64,000 nucleotides of DNA from Bacteroidales bacterium Phil6 (GCA_002633315.1 NWBN01000029.1:1-64000); one strand, 5' to 3'. Positions 8,724 to 18,172 are shown, counted from the stretch's first letter. Notes: generated from the letters alone by a model not told the origin. A program made the numbers and translations.

Positions 8724-9431
8724 TCAATTTTTTCTGAATAATTTGAAAATTGTTTCATCGGAGATGTCCTGTGAAGGTTTAACAACGGATTTTGAATTCA
8801 ACCAATTTTCAAATTGTGAAAAGCCGTCTTCATCTTTTAACACTCTGTAGGAATTGACAGGTTCTAAATTGGGATTGCCACTTGTTTCAAGCAATATCAC
8901 GGCAACATGGAAATTGTAAACACCATCGTCTCCCAAAGTTCCACTTATTATCGTAGATTGTTCTGCATAAAGACCGTCGGGATAACCTATCGTCAAATAA
9001 TAATATGAGAAATTGTTGTCTGAGCCTGTTACATTGAGGTTAGCTACACTTTCATAAATGTCAGTTTGTTCTACATCGTCCCATTGTCTGCTGTAATAAG
9101 TCAGTCCGTTGGATTCGGAATAACGAAAAGCAATGTATCTGTCGCTATGATATACTACAGAATCTGGATTTGAACTGTTTGAGTTATAAAACATCACATG
9201 AGGTGAAGAAACAAAATCTTTGTTTGTGAGGTCCGGAGGTGTGGTGCCGAAATATAATGGAATAAGTTCGGCAACATTTTCTCGTATGGCATCGGGAAGT
9301 ACACTGGAAGGAATACTTTCAGTTATGTAATCATTATTATCTTCTTTTTTCTTTTTACATGAAGTTGCGAATATACCAATAAGTAATGAAATGCCTAATA
9401 TCCAGATGACAGATTTTGATAGTTTTTCCAT
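8724..9431 (-). CDS. Lipoprotein of unknown function
   Basis: A 235-residue protein with an N-terminal hydrophobic segment and lipobox IFATSC (Cys at about 25), followed by KKKKEDNND. The body is rich in Ser, Tyr and Asn with beta-strand patterns; I recognise no domain. It has a promoter directly upstream and lies before the M16 peptidase gene in the same direction, so the two may form a small operon. Probably envelope-anchored; no function can be assigned. Confidence 0.7.
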   Translation of the reverse strand: MEKLSKSVIWILGISLLIGIFATSCKKKKEDNNDYITESIPSSVLPDAIRENVAELIPLYFGTTPPDLTNKDFVSSPHVMFYNSNSSNPDSVVYHSDRYIAFRYSESNGLTYYSRQWDDVEQTDIYESVANLNVTGSDNNFSYYYLTIGYPDGLYAEQSTIISGTLGDDGVYNFHVAVILLETSGNPNLEPVNSYRVLKDEDGFSQFENWLNSKSVVKPSQDISDETIFKLFRKN

Positions 9432-9449
9432 AATAAATAAATTTTAATG

Positions 9450-9457
9450 CAAAAATA
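9450..9457 (-). promoter_or_regulatory. -7 box of the lipoprotein/M16 pair (TATTTTTG)
   Basis: Minus-strand TAnnTTTG element 18 bases before the ATG at 9431. It is divergent from the plus-strand box at 9520-9527. Confidence 0.55.
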
Positions 9458-9519
9458 ATAAAAAATCTTAAGGATAAACTTTTTTATTCAAAAAATAAAC
9501 AAGGCTTTAAAACGTTTAG

Positions 9520-9527
9520 TATCTTTG
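9520..9527 (+). promoter_or_regulatory. -7 box of the waaA operon (TATCTTTG)
   Basis: Exact TAnnTTTG element 18 bases before the ATG at 9546. A TTG within this box (9525) is in frame with the gene and can be rejected as a start. Confidence 0.7.
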
Positions 9528-9545
9528 CAAGACAAATTGACCGAT

Positions 9546-10322
9546 ATGAAGAGTATTAACAAGTATTTATTTTTGTTTTTTGTTTTAACAATATTACCTT
9601 TAGCCGGCAAGGCACAGAAAGACATAAAAAAGTCATGTATATCGACAGTGCTTTTTCAGGCGACGTATGCCTATCAATTTCCCGGTCTTGATACTAAGGT
9701 TCTTTTTGGTAATAATTCGTCAGTTGGAGGCAGTGTTATATATAAGACAGATAAAAATTGGCTGTGGAGTTTTAATGGTAATTTTATATTTGGTGATAAT
9801 ATAAACATCTCACGTACAGAGCTGATGGGAAATATATTGACGAGTAGTGGCGAGATAGTCACAGGTGACGGTATTTATGGCAGTTTTGCACTGTTTGAGC
9901 GAGGAGCACATTTCCAAGCCAAAGTAGGTAAGGTGTTCAGCATACTTTCACCTAACCCCAATTGTGGTTTCTTTGTCAATGGTGGACTCGGTTATCTTTT
10001 TAACAGAATAAGATGTGAATTTGGCTCGTACGCCTCACCGCCGGCCAATCTTTCAGGCGATTATCTTTACGGATATGACAGGATGCGTGGTGGTTTTGCT
10101 TATTCCGGAGAGATAGGTTACATGTATATGAGCAACTCCCGACTTCTTAACTTTTCAATTTCTTTGGAATTTGTACAGGCTCATACCAAACCGTTGAGAG
10201 AATGGGACTTCAATCTCATGATGAAAGATACTAACAGTTATGTTGACCGTTATTGGGGCATACGATTCTCTATCTATATACCTACATATAAAAGAATGCC
10301 TGCAGAATATTATTACTATTGA
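9546..10322 (+). CDS. Outer-membrane beta-barrel-like protein
   Basis: A 258-residue exported protein (signal peptide MKSINKYLFLFFVLTILPLAGKAQ). Glycine- and aromatic-rich strands (GGSVIYKTDKNWLWSFNGNF, FFVNGGLGYLF, AYSGEIGYMYM, YWGIRFSIYIPTY) suggest a small beta-barrel, but the family is not recognised. It is the first gene of an operon with waaA; its stop overlaps the upstream extension of waaA, whose ATG begins 5 bases later. Linkage to the Kdo transferase hints at an envelope or lipopolysaccharide role, which is inference. Confidence 0.65.
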   Translation: MKSINKYLFLFFVLTILPLAGKAQKDIKKSCISTVLFQATYAYQFPGLDTKVLFGNNSSVGGSVIYKTDKNWLWSFNGNFIFGDNINISRTELMGNILTSSGEIVTGDGIYGSFALFERGAHFQAKVGKVFSILSPNPNCGFFVNGGLGYLFNRIRCEFGSYASPPANLSGDYLYGYDRMRGGFAYSGEIGYMYMSNSRLLNFSISLEFVQAHTKPLREWDFNLMMKDTNSYVDRYWGIRFSIYIPTYKRMPAEYYYY

Positions 10323-10327
10323 TAATT

Positions 10328-11554
10328 ATGCGTTTGTTGTATTCTATCTTGATTCGGATGTTTTCCGGACTTGTTACTCTTGCAGGTCTGTTGGGTAACA
10401 AAAAAGCATCAAAATGGTCGAATGGTCGTAAAAATCAATGGTATAACCTTAAATCTTCGGGTAATGACAAATGGCTGTGGATGCATGTGTCTTCCTTGGG
10501 TGAATTTGAACAAGGTCTTCCTGTCCTGGAAAATTTGAAAACATCATTCCCTCAATATAAGATTTTGCTTACTTTTTTTTCTCCTTCAGGTTATGAGATG
10601 AAAAAAGATCTTGAACTCGTTGATAAAGTCGCATATTTGCCGTCCGATACTGTAATAAATGCAAAAAGACTGTTGAGAAATTTTAATATCAAGGCGGCTT
10701 TCTTTGTAAAGTACGAGTTTTGGTATAATTATATTAAAGTATTGAATGATAATGATATACCTCTATATTATATTTCGGTTTTGTTACGTGATGGACAATA
10801 TTTCTTCAAGTTTTACGGATATTGGTTCCGTAAACATCTTAAAATGGTAAGACATTTCTTTGTGCAAAATGATAATACAGCTTTACTGTTGAAAAAGATT
10901 GGGATAGATTGTGTCACTGTGACTGGAGACACACGTTTTGACCGAGTATATGATATCGCACATCAAACAGTCCGATTCCCGAATATTGAGACGTTTATTG
11001 GAAACAGAAAATGTATTATTGCGGGTAGTTCATGGCCTTCTGACGAAGAGTTGCTTTTTCCTTTCATTGCTAAGATGCCGGATGATTATTGTATGATAAT
11101 AGCACCTCATGATGTGTCTCTTTCGCATGTCAGTCAGATAGAAAAAGGAATAGAGAACTGTCAGCTTTATACTGAACTAAATCCGGATAATCATTCAAAA
11201 GTATTGATAATAAATGTAATAGGTGTATTGTCAAAAATTTATAGATATGCCCGTTTTGCATATATAGGAGGCGGTTTTTATACAAGTATCCATAATATTC
11301 AAGAGGCAGTGGTTTATGACTGCCCTGTTGTTTTCGGTCCTAAACATGAGAAGTTTGTCGAGGCAGTGGAACTTAAACGTCTTGGCGGAGCTTTCGCTGT
11401 AAATAATGCTGAGGAATTTAATGATGTCTTTGAACATCTTATCTCTGATGATGGTTTTTGTGAGAAGGCTTCACAAGTGTGTCATGACTATGTGGCAAAG
11501 AAAATCGGTGCTACAGATAAAATTATCACTTTGCTTGAAAATGAATTAAAATGA
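10328..11554 (+). CDS. waaA: 3-deoxy-D-manno-octulosonic acid transferase
   Basis: A 408-residue inner-membrane GT-B glycosyltransferase that adds Kdo from CMP-Kdo to the lipid A precursor. An N-terminal membrane anchor (LYSILIRMFSGLVTLAGLLG) is followed by the acceptor domain with the catalytic glutamate in SSLGEFEQGLP, and the donor domain with AGSSWPSDEELLFPF and YIGGGFYTSIHNIQEAVVY. The ATG at 10328 is used; the frame extends by three codons to a TTG inside the previous stop. It lies between a barrel-like protein and an M17 aminopeptidase with 5- and 6-base gaps, so the three are an operon. Whether it adds one or two Kdo residues cannot be read from sequence. Confidence 0.93.
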   Translation: MRLLYSILIRMFSGLVTLAGLLGNKKASKWSNGRKNQWYNLKSSGNDKWLWMHVSSLGEFEQGLPVLENLKTSFPQYKILLTFFSPSGYEMKKDLELVDKVAYLPSDTVINAKRLLRNFNIKAAFFVKYEFWYNYIKVLNDNDIPLYYISVLLRDGQYFFKFYGYWFRKHLKMVRHFFVQNDNTALLLKKIGIDCVTVTGDTRFDRVYDIAHQTVRFPNIETFIGNRKCIIAGSSWPSDEELLFPFIAKMPDDYCMIIAPHDVSLSHVSQIEKGIENCQLYTELNPDNHSKVLIINVIGVLSKIYRYARFAYIGGGFYTSIHNIQEAVVYDCPVVFGPKHEKFVEAVELKRLGGAFAVNNAEEFNDVFEHLISDDGFCEKASQVCHDYVAKKIGATDKIITLLENELK

Positions 11555-11560
11555 TATGTT

Positions 11561-12991
11561 ATGAAAGTTGAGATAAAAAAGTTGGAAAACGAGTTCGTCA
11601 AAGCTAAGGCATTTGTAATGAATGACATTGAAAATGTTATGAATTTGTCTTTACATGATGATGAGTTGAATTATGTAAAAGAAACTTATGATGCCAACAA
11701 AGACGATATTATAGTAATAAATAGATATAGAGAGTTTTATATTCTATTTGTCGTGAATGGCGATGATGATTGTGAAAGATTGGAATGTTGTCGCAAGAAT
11801 GGGGCTTCAATATGTAATATGTTGAATGCTATGAAGTTGGAAGAAATTGTTTTGATGAATGAAGGTGTAGGAGAAAAAGAGTTTTTGGCTGCTGTGGAAG
11901 GCATGATGCTATGTAATTATGAGTTTAAGAAGTATAAAAGCGAGCCTAAATACAATACATTTAAGACAATTTATTTAAAAGACGGTGTAGATGACAAGTC
12001 ATTGAAGTTGTTGGACGTTGTTGTGGATGCAACATGTTGGGCGAGAGATCTTGTCAATGAGCCTGTTAATAAACTGAATGCCGAAGAGTTGGCAGAATGC
12101 GTCAGTGGCAGGTTTCGTGATGCCGGAGGTCGTGCCGAGGTGTTGAACAGAAAAAAGATAGAATCGCTGAAAATGGGAGGTCTTCTTGCTGTCAATGCCG
12201 GCAGCGTTGATGAACCTACTTTCACTATTCTTGAATGGAATCCGGACAATAAGGTTAACGAGAAACCAATAGTGCTTGTCGGCAAAGGAATAGTGTTTGA
12301 CACGGGAGGATATAATCTCAAACCTACGGCATATATGAATGACATGAAAGATGACATGTCGGGTGCAGCTACAGTGGCGGCAGTGTTGTTTGCAGTGGCC
12401 AAGTCAAAGTTGCCATTGCACGTAGTAGGTTTGATTCCTGCAACTGATAATCGTATTGATGGCAATGCTCATGTGTCAGGCGATATTATTACTATGTTCG
12501 ACGGCACTACGGTAGAGGTCGTGAATACCGATGCAGAGGGGCGTCTTATTCTTGCCGACGCACTGTCGTATGCCAAAAAATATGATCCCATGTTGGTGAT
12601 GGATTTTGCTACTTTGACAGGTGCTGCATCTTATGCCATAGGTCCTGTTGCTACTGTGGTGATGGAAAATGATGCTTCGGACAGTTATAATGAGATGGAA
12701 AAGATGGGAGAAGAAGTCAATGAACGTCTTGTGAAATTTCCGCTTTGGAAGGAATACGGTAAACTCGTGAAGTCGGATATCGCAGACCTCAAAAACAGCG
12801 GAGGCAAATATGCCGGTATGATAACGGCCGGTAAGTTCTTGCAGCATTTTACAGATTATCCGTGGATACATTTCGATATTGCAGGCACAGCTTTCATAGA
12901 AAACCCGGAGCCATACAGAGGTCCCGGCGCTACCGGAATACATGTCAGACTGTTGATGCGTTATTTTGACAAATTGATAAAAACTTTTTGA
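11561..12991 (+). CDS. Leucyl aminopeptidase, M17 family
   Basis: A 476-residue cytosolic dizinc aminopeptidase. The C-terminal catalytic domain shows every family signature: lysine and aspartate in GKGIVFDTGGYNLKP, aspartates in MKDDMSGAA, and the signature NTDAEGRLILADAL. The N-terminal ~150 residues are the variable non-catalytic domain. It releases N-terminal amino acids from peptides, useful for an organism using dietary or host peptides. Last gene of the waaA operon, followed 13 bases later by a terminator hairpin. Confidence 0.92.
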   Translation: MKVEIKKLENEFVKAKAFVMNDIENVMNLSLHDDELNYVKETYDANKDDIIVINRYREFYILFVVNGDDDCERLECCRKNGASICNMLNAMKLEEIVLMNEGVGEKEFLAAVEGMMLCNYEFKKYKSEPKYNTFKTIYLKDGVDDKSLKLLDVVVDATCWARDLVNEPVNKLNAEELAECVSGRFRDAGGRAEVLNRKKIESLKMGGLLAVNAGSVDEPTFTILEWNPDNKVNEKPIVLVGKGIVFDTGGYNLKPTAYMNDMKDDMSGAATVAAVLFAVAKSKLPLHVVGLIPATDNRIDGNAHVSGDIITMFDGTTVEVVNTDAEGRLILADALSYAKKYDPMLVMDFATLTGAASYAIGPVATVVMENDASDSYNEMEKMGEEVNERLVKFPLWKEYGKLVKSDIADLKNSGGKYAGMITAGKFLQHFTDYPWIHFDIAGTAFIENPEPYRGPGATGIHVRLLMRYFDKLIKTF

Positions 12992-13004
12992 TAAAATTTT
13001 GATG

Positions 13005-13040
13005 AGGCAGGTCGATTTTATTTTAGACTTGCCTTTTTTG
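13005..13040 (+). terminator. Terminator of the waaA operon
   Basis: AGGCAGGTC (13005-13013) pairs with GACTTGCCT (13026-13034), 9 bp with one G-U pair, followed directly by a run of T. Confidence 0.8.
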
Positions 13041-13094
13041 TATCCAATACAAGAGAAAAGTAATGTTTTTCTTGTTTTTTATTTTACAATTTAT

Positions 13095-13102
13095 TATCTT
13101 TG
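13095..13102 (+). promoter_or_regulatory. -7 box of pdxA (TATCTTTG)
   Basis: Exact TAnnTTTG element 21 bases before the ATG at 13124. It overlaps the in-frame TTG at 13100, which excludes that codon as a start. Confidence 0.7.
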
Positions 13103-13123
13103 GCGATTAAATGTTTTACAGTC

Positions 13124-14158
13124 ATGACAGCATCGAATAATTTTTCTGAATTGCCAAAGATAGGTATTAGCCAAGGTGACATCAATGGCATTGGTTATGA
13201 GGTGATTTTAAAAACCTTGAACGACCCGAGGATGTTTGACTTCTGTATTCCGGTGATATATGGACAATCTAAGGTGTTTTCGTATTACAAGAAAAATTTC
13301 GGCATGGAAGAGCTTGGTTATACTGTTATCAGAGATGCTGATCAGGCTTTACCGAAGAGGATCAACATATTGAATCATACGGAGAAAGAGTTGAAGATTG
13401 AGCCCGGTATATCGACCACTGTCGCCGGTAGGGCATCTTTGGAAGCACTTAAACTTGCGGTGGAAGACCTGTCTGTCGGTAAAATAGATGCTTTGGTAAC
13501 AGCACCTATTAATAAAAACAACATACAGTCGGATAGTTTTAAGTTCCATGGCCATACTGAGTTCATAAACTCGTATTGTCCCGGATATGAGAGCTTGATG
13601 CTTATGGTATGGGGTAAATTGCGCGTTGGAACTGTGACAAATCATATTTCTATTAGAGAGGTTCCTGATGCCATCAGTGTGGATGCTATTGTAAAAAAAA
13701 TCATGGTGTTGAACAATACGTTGAAACAAGATTTCAATATCAGCACGCCCAAGATAGCTGTTCTCAGTCTTAATCCTCATGCCGGTGACGGCGGTTTGTT
13801 GGGTTCTGAAGAAAAAAATATTATCATTCCGGCTATTAAAGAGGCAAATGCTGAAGATATTTACGTCTTCGGACCTTTCCCGGCAGATGGTTTCTTCGGC
13901 TCCGGTGCTTGGACAAAATATGACGGAGTATTAAGTATGTATCACGACCAGGGGATGTTGCCTTTTAAGATTCTTGCTGTCGATGGCGGCGTGAACTTTA
14001 CTGCCGGATTGCCGATAGTACGTACTTCTCCTGCTCATGGTACAGGTTATGATATAGCAAATAAAAATATAGCAAACCCCGATTCCTTCCGTCATGCGAT
14101 ATTTCTTGCTATTGAAGTGCTTAGAAACAGGCAATTGTCTCTTGATGCGAAATGTTGA
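13124..14158 (+). CDS. pdxA: 4-hydroxythreonine-4-phosphate dehydrogenase
   Basis: A 344-residue NAD-dependent enzyme of the DXP-dependent pyridoxal 5'-phosphate pathway; it oxidises and decarboxylates 4-phosphohydroxy-threonine. Family signatures seen are ISQGDINGIGYEV at the N-terminus, TAPINKNNIQ, and three metal-binding histidine segments FHGHTEF, MYHDQGM and TSPAHGTGYD. The ATG at 13124 is chosen because the promoter element overlaps the longer frame. It has its own promoter and is followed by murF-alr, which also has its own. PLP is the cofactor of Alr next door and of IlvA, SufS and GadB elsewhere in the window. The co-substrate pathway also uses DXP, the product of Dxs. Confidence 0.95.
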   Translation: MTASNNFSELPKIGISQGDINGIGYEVILKTLNDPRMFDFCIPVIYGQSKVFSYYKKNFGMEELGYTVIRDADQALPKRINILNHTEKELKIEPGISTTVAGRASLEALKLAVEDLSVGKIDALVTAPINKNNIQSDSFKFHGHTEFINSYCPGYESLMLMVWGKLRVGTVTNHISIREVPDAISVDAIVKKIMVLNNTLKQDFNISTPKIAVLSLNPHAGDGGLLGSEEKNIIIPAIKEANAEDIYVFGPFPADGFFGSGAWTKYDGVLSMYHDQGMLPFKILAVDGGVNFTAGLPIVRTSPAHGTGYDIANKNIANPDSFRHAIFLAIEVLRNRQLSLDAKC

Positions 14159-14177
14159 CGTTTTGAAATATAGTCTT

Positions 14178-14185
14178 TATCTTTG
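14178..14185 (+). promoter_or_regulatory. -7 box of murF-alr (TATCTTTG)
   Basis: Exact TAnnTTTG element 81 bases before the ATG at 14267, giving an unusually long, AT-rich leader that holds a 7-codon frame (ATG at 14203) and a 9-bp inverted repeat (ATATATAAT/ATTATATAT). Confidence 0.6.
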
Positions 14186-14266
14186 CAAAGGATACAATAT
14201 ATAATGTTTGTCAATATAAAGTATTGATAATAAATATTATATATCATTGTTGTAATAATTTCCATT

Positions 14267-16741
14267 ATGAGAACAGGATATAGTGTAAGTGGTATTGCTT
14301 CGATTGTAGGAGCTTCTGTATATGGTAATGTTGGTGCAGATTTTATTATAGAGAATATTTTGCTTGACAGCAGGTTGCTGGTATCTGCCGAAAAGACTTT
14401 GTTTTTTGCAATAGTTTCTGAAAGAAATGACGGCCATAAGTATATTAAATCATTGTATGACAAAGGGGTAAGGGCTTTTGTCGTTAATACGGTTCCTCCC
14501 GATATGCCTGACGCGGTTTTTATGAAGGTGGAGGATACGTTGAATGCTCTTCAAAATATTGCAGCTTTTCACCGTCGCAGATTTTCCATACCTGTTATTG
14601 GAATAACGGGAAGTAATGGTAAAACCATGGTAAAAGAATGGTTGTATCAACTGTTAAGTCCGGACTATTCCATAGTAAGAAGTCCAAAGAGCTATAATTC
14701 ACAGACCGGTGTGCCGTTATCGGTGTGGCAAATGAAAGAAGATGACGAACTTGCTGTTTTTGAGGCTGGCATCTCTCAACCAGGAGAGATGTGTCGTCTC
14801 CGGTCAATGATTTGTCCTACAATAGGTATATTTACTAATATAGGACAGGCTCATGACGAGAATTTTTCTGATATCAATCAGAAAGTGCAGGAGAAGATGC
14901 AGCTTTTTAAAGATGTTGGTATTTTGGTGTATTGTCTTGATTATAAATATATTAATTCTGTAGTTGCAAAACAGGATTTGAAATGCTTTTCTTGGAGCCG
15001 TCATGATACTGCTGCTGATGTCTTTATTGAAAGTATTGTGAAAGAGGATGATAAGACATATATCAAAGCACATTACCGAAATGATGTTTTGAATTTTATG
15101 GTTCCTTTTATTGATGATGCTTCTATTGAGAATCTTATACATTGTATGTGTATAATGTTGTTGTTTAATAAGTCTGCTGATGTCATAAAGGAAAGAATGT
15201 CGCATCTCCTTCCTATTGCAATGCGTATGGAACTTAAATCTGCAATTAATAATTGTATGATTATAAACGATTATTACAACTCGGATTTCAATGCTTTGTC
15301 CATTGCTCTTGATTTTATGTGTCAACAGCAAAGACATAACAACAAGGTGGTAGTGCTTTCCGATATCTTGCAAAGTGGAATGGATGAACAGGAGTTGTAT
15401 TCTCGTATCGCTTCACTGTTGGAAAACAAAGGTGTTGACATGATAATAGGCATTGGTGAGGCTGTTTCTCGCAACAAGCACTTGTTCCATCTTGAGAAAT
15501 ATTTCTACAACAATACCGATGATTTTCTCAAAGATCATTTAATGGAAATGTTCCATAATGACATCATTTTACTTAAAGGTGCGAGATGTTTTGAGTTTGA
15601 GCGTATCAGCATGATGTTACAAGAAAAAACGCATGAGACTGTGTTGGAGATTAATCTTGACAATCTTGTGCTTAACATGAATTATTATCGTTCCAAAATC
15701 AAAAAAGAAACAAAATTGATGGTTATGGTCAAGGCTTTTGCCTATGGTAGCGGTAATTTTGAGATTTCCAATGTCTTGGAATTTCATCATGCTGATTATC
15801 TTACTGTTGCCTTTGCTGATGAGGGAGTGGAGTTGCGTAATAAAGGTATTGCATTGCCAATCATGGTGATGAGTCCTGAGAAGAATACTTTTGAAAATAT
15901 AATACGTTATGATTTGGAGCCGGAGATTTACAGTTTCCGTTCTCTTTCCATGTTGGAGTCTGCTATGGAGCAGATGAAATTACCGGCTGACAAGATTATT
16001 AATATACATGTCAAACTCGATACCGGAATGCACCGTCTCGGTTTTCTGCCTGACGAAATAGAGGAACTTATTGTCCGTTTGAAATCGAATCCTCATCTTA
16101 AGGTACAAAGTGTCTTCTCTCATCTTGCAGGTAGTGACAATCCTGAATTATATGATTTTACCATGCAGCAGATCAGAGTGTTCGAAGAAGGCAGCAGCAA
16201 GATTGTCGAGGCTTTTCCATATAAGATATTGCGGCATGTTCTTAATACTGCAGGCATAAGTCGTTTTACTGATTATCAATATGACATGGTGCGTCTTGGC
16301 ATAGGAATATATGGCATAGCTCCATGTGAGGAAGACAAGGGCAAGTTATATACCGTGGCATCGTTGAGGTCTTCGATAACACAGATAAAGACATTGAATG
16401 AAGGGGAGAGTGTTGGTTATAGTCGTCACGGCATGTTAAAACGTCGTTCGCGTATTGGAGTTATACCTATAGGTTATGCCGACGGGTTGCCGCGTCTTCT
16501 TGGCAATGGCAATGCTTCATTCAGAGTTCATGGTTGTCAGGCTCCTGTGGCAGGTGATATCTGCATGGATATGTGCATGGTGGACCTTACTGATATTGAT
16601 GATGTGAATGAAGGCGATGCTGTTGTGCTTTTTGATGAAGTCAACAGAGTAGAAGATCTGGCAAAGGCTTGTAATACTATACCTTACGAGATATTGACAG
16701 GAATATCTCATAGAGTGAAACGTGTTTATGTCAAAGATTAA
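14267..16741 (+). CDS. murF-alr: MurF-Alr fusion: D-Ala-D-Ala ligase to UDP-MurNAc-tripeptide / alanine racemase
   Basis: An 824-residue bifunctional cytosolic enzyme of peptidoglycan precursor synthesis, an arrangement common in Bacteroidota. The N-terminal ~450 residues are MurF: substrate domain, ATP loop GITGSNGKT near residue 112, the ligase segments VFEAGISQPGEM and IFTNIGQAHDENF, and a C-terminal domain. Residues ~460-824 are alanine racemase: the PLP lysine is Lys489 in MVKAFAYGSG, and the catalytic tyrosine is Tyr718 in VGYSRHGM. Alr makes the D-alanine that is joined into D-Ala-D-Ala, which MurF attaches. The Alr half looks complete. The MurF ATP loop is intact, so both activities are likely retained. 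Confidence 0.93.
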   Translation: MRTGYSVSGIASIVGASVYGNVGADFIIENILLDSRLLVSAEKTLFFAIVSERNDGHKYIKSLYDKGVRAFVVNTVPPDMPDAVFMKVEDTLNALQNIAAFHRRRFSIPVIGITGSNGKTMVKEWLYQLLSPDYSIVRSPKSYNSQTGVPLSVWQMKEDDELAVFEAGISQPGEMCRLRSMICPTIGIFTNIGQAHDENFSDINQKVQEKMQLFKDVGILVYCLDYKYINSVVAKQDLKCFSWSRHDTAADVFIESIVKEDDKTYIKAHYRNDVLNFMVPFIDDASIENLIHCMCIMLLFNKSADVIKERMSHLLPIAMRMELKSAINNCMIINDYYNSDFNALSIALDFMCQQQRHNNKVVVLSDILQSGMDEQELYSRIASLLENKGVDMIIGIGEAVSRNKHLFHLEKYFYNNTDDFLKDHLMEMFHNDIILLKGARCFEFERISMMLQEKTHETVLEINLDNLVLNMNYYRSKIKKETKLMVMVKAFAYGSGNFEISNVLEFHHADYLTVAFADEGVELRNKGIALPIMVMSPEKNTFENIIRYDLEPEIYSFRSLSMLESAMEQMKLPADKIINIHVKLDTGMHRLGFLPDEIEELIVRLKSNPHLKVQSVFSHLAGSDNPELYDFTMQQIRVFEEGSSKIVEAFPYKILRHVLNTAGISRFTDYQYDMVRLGIGIYGIAPCEEDKGKLYTVASLRSSITQIKTLNEGESVGYSRHGMLKRRSRIGVIPIGYADGLPRLLGNGNASFRVHGCQAPVAGDICMDMCMVDLTDIDDVNEGDAVVLFDEVNRVEDLAKACNTIPYEILTGISHRVKRVYVKD

Positions 16742-16804
16742 ATGACGTTATGCTGAATAAAGAAGGTTATTGTTTTTCTGAGTATTATGATTATTGATAA
16801 ATTA

Positions 16805-16842
16805 TAAAGGCGTGCCATAATTGAAGTTTTGGCACGCCTTTA
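16805..16842. terminator. Bidirectional terminator between convergent genes
   Basis: Perfect 13-bp inverted repeat, TAAAGGCGTGCCA (16805-16817) and its complement at 16830-16842, with a 12-nt loop and A/T tracts on both sides. It serves murF-alr from the left and the endonuclease-like gene from the right. Confidence 0.85.
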
Positions 16843-16863
16843 AATTAAATTATTAGAGAATCA

Positions 16864-17919
16864 TTATATTTTCTTCAGCAAAATAATATAAACTGGGAAG
16901 TGGTCGCTATAGCCGCCGAGCCATACCCCGCTGCCGAAGGTACGCCAAGGATAACCGTTGTATCTGCCTTCGTGTTGCATCAGAAATGATTTGGCATGTA
17001 CTACAGGTTTCAGCATCTGGTAAGTGCTGAAATCTGTTTTCAACAAAGACTGAGTGATTATCGTCTGGTCTAATACGCCTTTCACATCTCTATAATAATT
17101 GGTACCTATGCCTTTTTTGTGCAGATCGTACATTGGGTTGAAGAAATCGCCTTCTTTCAGGTCTTTGACAGAACCTTTTGCTCTAAGACCTTCAATGATG
17201 CTTTTGTTGGTAGGATAGTCGTTGAAGTCGCCCATCATGACGATTTTGGCGTTGGGATTCTCGTTAATGATGGAATCGGCAATATGGCGACAGAGATCAG
17301 CTGCGGCAAGACGTCCCGGCAAGGAACGTTTTTCACCACCATAACGTGACGGCCAGTGCATCACGATGAACGACATCTCTTCATCATCAAAAGTACCTGT
17401 CACCACAAGTTGGTCACGTGTTACGAAATCCGGACGATCAGGCACATAAAGATGATAAGACTTGCTGTTCTTGACAGTGAAATATTTCGGATTGTACAGC
17501 AATGCCACGTCAACACCACGTCTGTCCGGTGAATCATAATGGACTATCTGATAGTTGCGGTCTTTTATCTCCGGTTGAGCCACAAGGTCTTCCAATACGC
17601 GACGGTTTTCCATTTCCGAGACTCCCAAAACAGCTATGCCGTCGGGAGTGTAGAACTGTCCTTCTGATTTGTCGGTACCAATGGTGGAAATGGCGTATGC
17701 CAAATTATGAAGTTTTGTATTGTATTTCTCTGTATTCCAACGATTTTTTCCTTCAGGAAGGAATTCTTCGTCATCGATGTTTGGGTCGTTGATGGTGTCG
17801 AAAAGATTCTCCAGATTATAGAAACCAACAAGTCCCATTTTGTATTGGTTTTGAGCCTTGTTGACACCAAAACTCATAGAAATCAATGCTAATACTAAAA
17901 ATATTAATCTCTTTGTCAT
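16864..17919 (-). CDS. Secreted endonuclease/exonuclease/phosphatase family protein
   Basis: A 351-residue member of the EEP fold (DNase I, AP endonuclease, inositol phosphatase), exported by a signal peptide (MTKRLIFLVLALISMSFGVNKAQ). Catalytic segments are FYNLENLFD (Asn), VSEMENR (Glu), the central HYDSPDRRGVDVALLY, VMMGDFNDYPTN (Asp, Asn) and GYSDHFPVY (Asp-His). All core residues of the fold appear present. The longer frame reaches 17955 but crosses the -7 box, so the ATG at 17919 is used. It is divergent from a TonB receptor operon that ends in a DUF5689 protein, suggesting a shared role in using extracellular nucleic acid or phosphate esters; that is inference. Confidence 0.85.
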   Translation of the reverse strand: MTKRLIFLVLALISMSFGVNKAQNQYKMGLVGFYNLENLFDTINDPNIDDEEFLPEGKNRWNTEKYNTKLHNLAYAISTIGTDKSEGQFYTPDGIAVLGVSEMENRRVLEDLVAQPEIKDRNYQIVHYDSPDRRGVDVALLYNPKYFTVKNSKSYHLYVPDRPDFVTRDQLVVTGTFDDEEMSFIVMHWPSRYGGEKRSLPGRLAAADLCRHIADSIINENPNAKIVMMGDFNDYPTNKSIIEGLRAKGSVKDLKEGDFFNPMYDLHKKGIGTNYYRDVKGVLDQTIITQSLLKTDFSTYQMLKPVVHAKSFLMQHEGRYNGYPWRTFGSGVWLGGYSDHFPVYIILLKKI

Positions 17920-17952
17920 GGTTATAATGGTTTTATTGTCTAATAAGTCGGG

Positions 17953-17960
17953 CAAAGATA
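17953..17960 (-). promoter_or_regulatory. -7 box of the EEP gene (TATCTTTG)
   Basis: Exact TAnnTTTG element on the minus strand 33 bases before the ATG at 17919. Confidence 0.65.
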
Positions 17961-18136
17961 GCTATTTTAGTGATTGAACAAGAAAAAAATGATTAAGAAA
18001 TGATGACGATAAAAACATTTTATTCAAAAATTTTTAAAAAAATTAAGAAATCATTATAAAAATATTATTTTGATGTTAATTGTCTCCAAAGAGTTATTTT
18101 TTTCCTTCTTAATTGTTGGAATAGTTAAATTTATTG

Positions 18137-18144
18137 TACCTTTG
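18137..18144 (+). promoter_or_regulatory. -7 box of the TonB receptor operon (TACCTTTG)
   Basis: Exact TAnnTTTG element 28 bases before the ATG at 18173. A TTG at 18116-18118, 18 bases upstream, is in the right place for the -33 box. Confidence 0.7.
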
Positions 18145-18172
18145 CGAGTTGAAAGGAATTAATAAAAGAGTA

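Noticed and set aside
12476..12943. 155-codon minus-strand frame inside the aminopeptidase gene
   Set aside because: Antisense shadow of the conserved M17 catalytic domain.
13040..13123. Riboswitch ahead of pdxA, or of dxs at 54602-54623
   Set aside because: The pdxA leader after the -7 box is only about 20 bases and the gap before dxs is 22 bases; neither can hold a TPP or similar fold.
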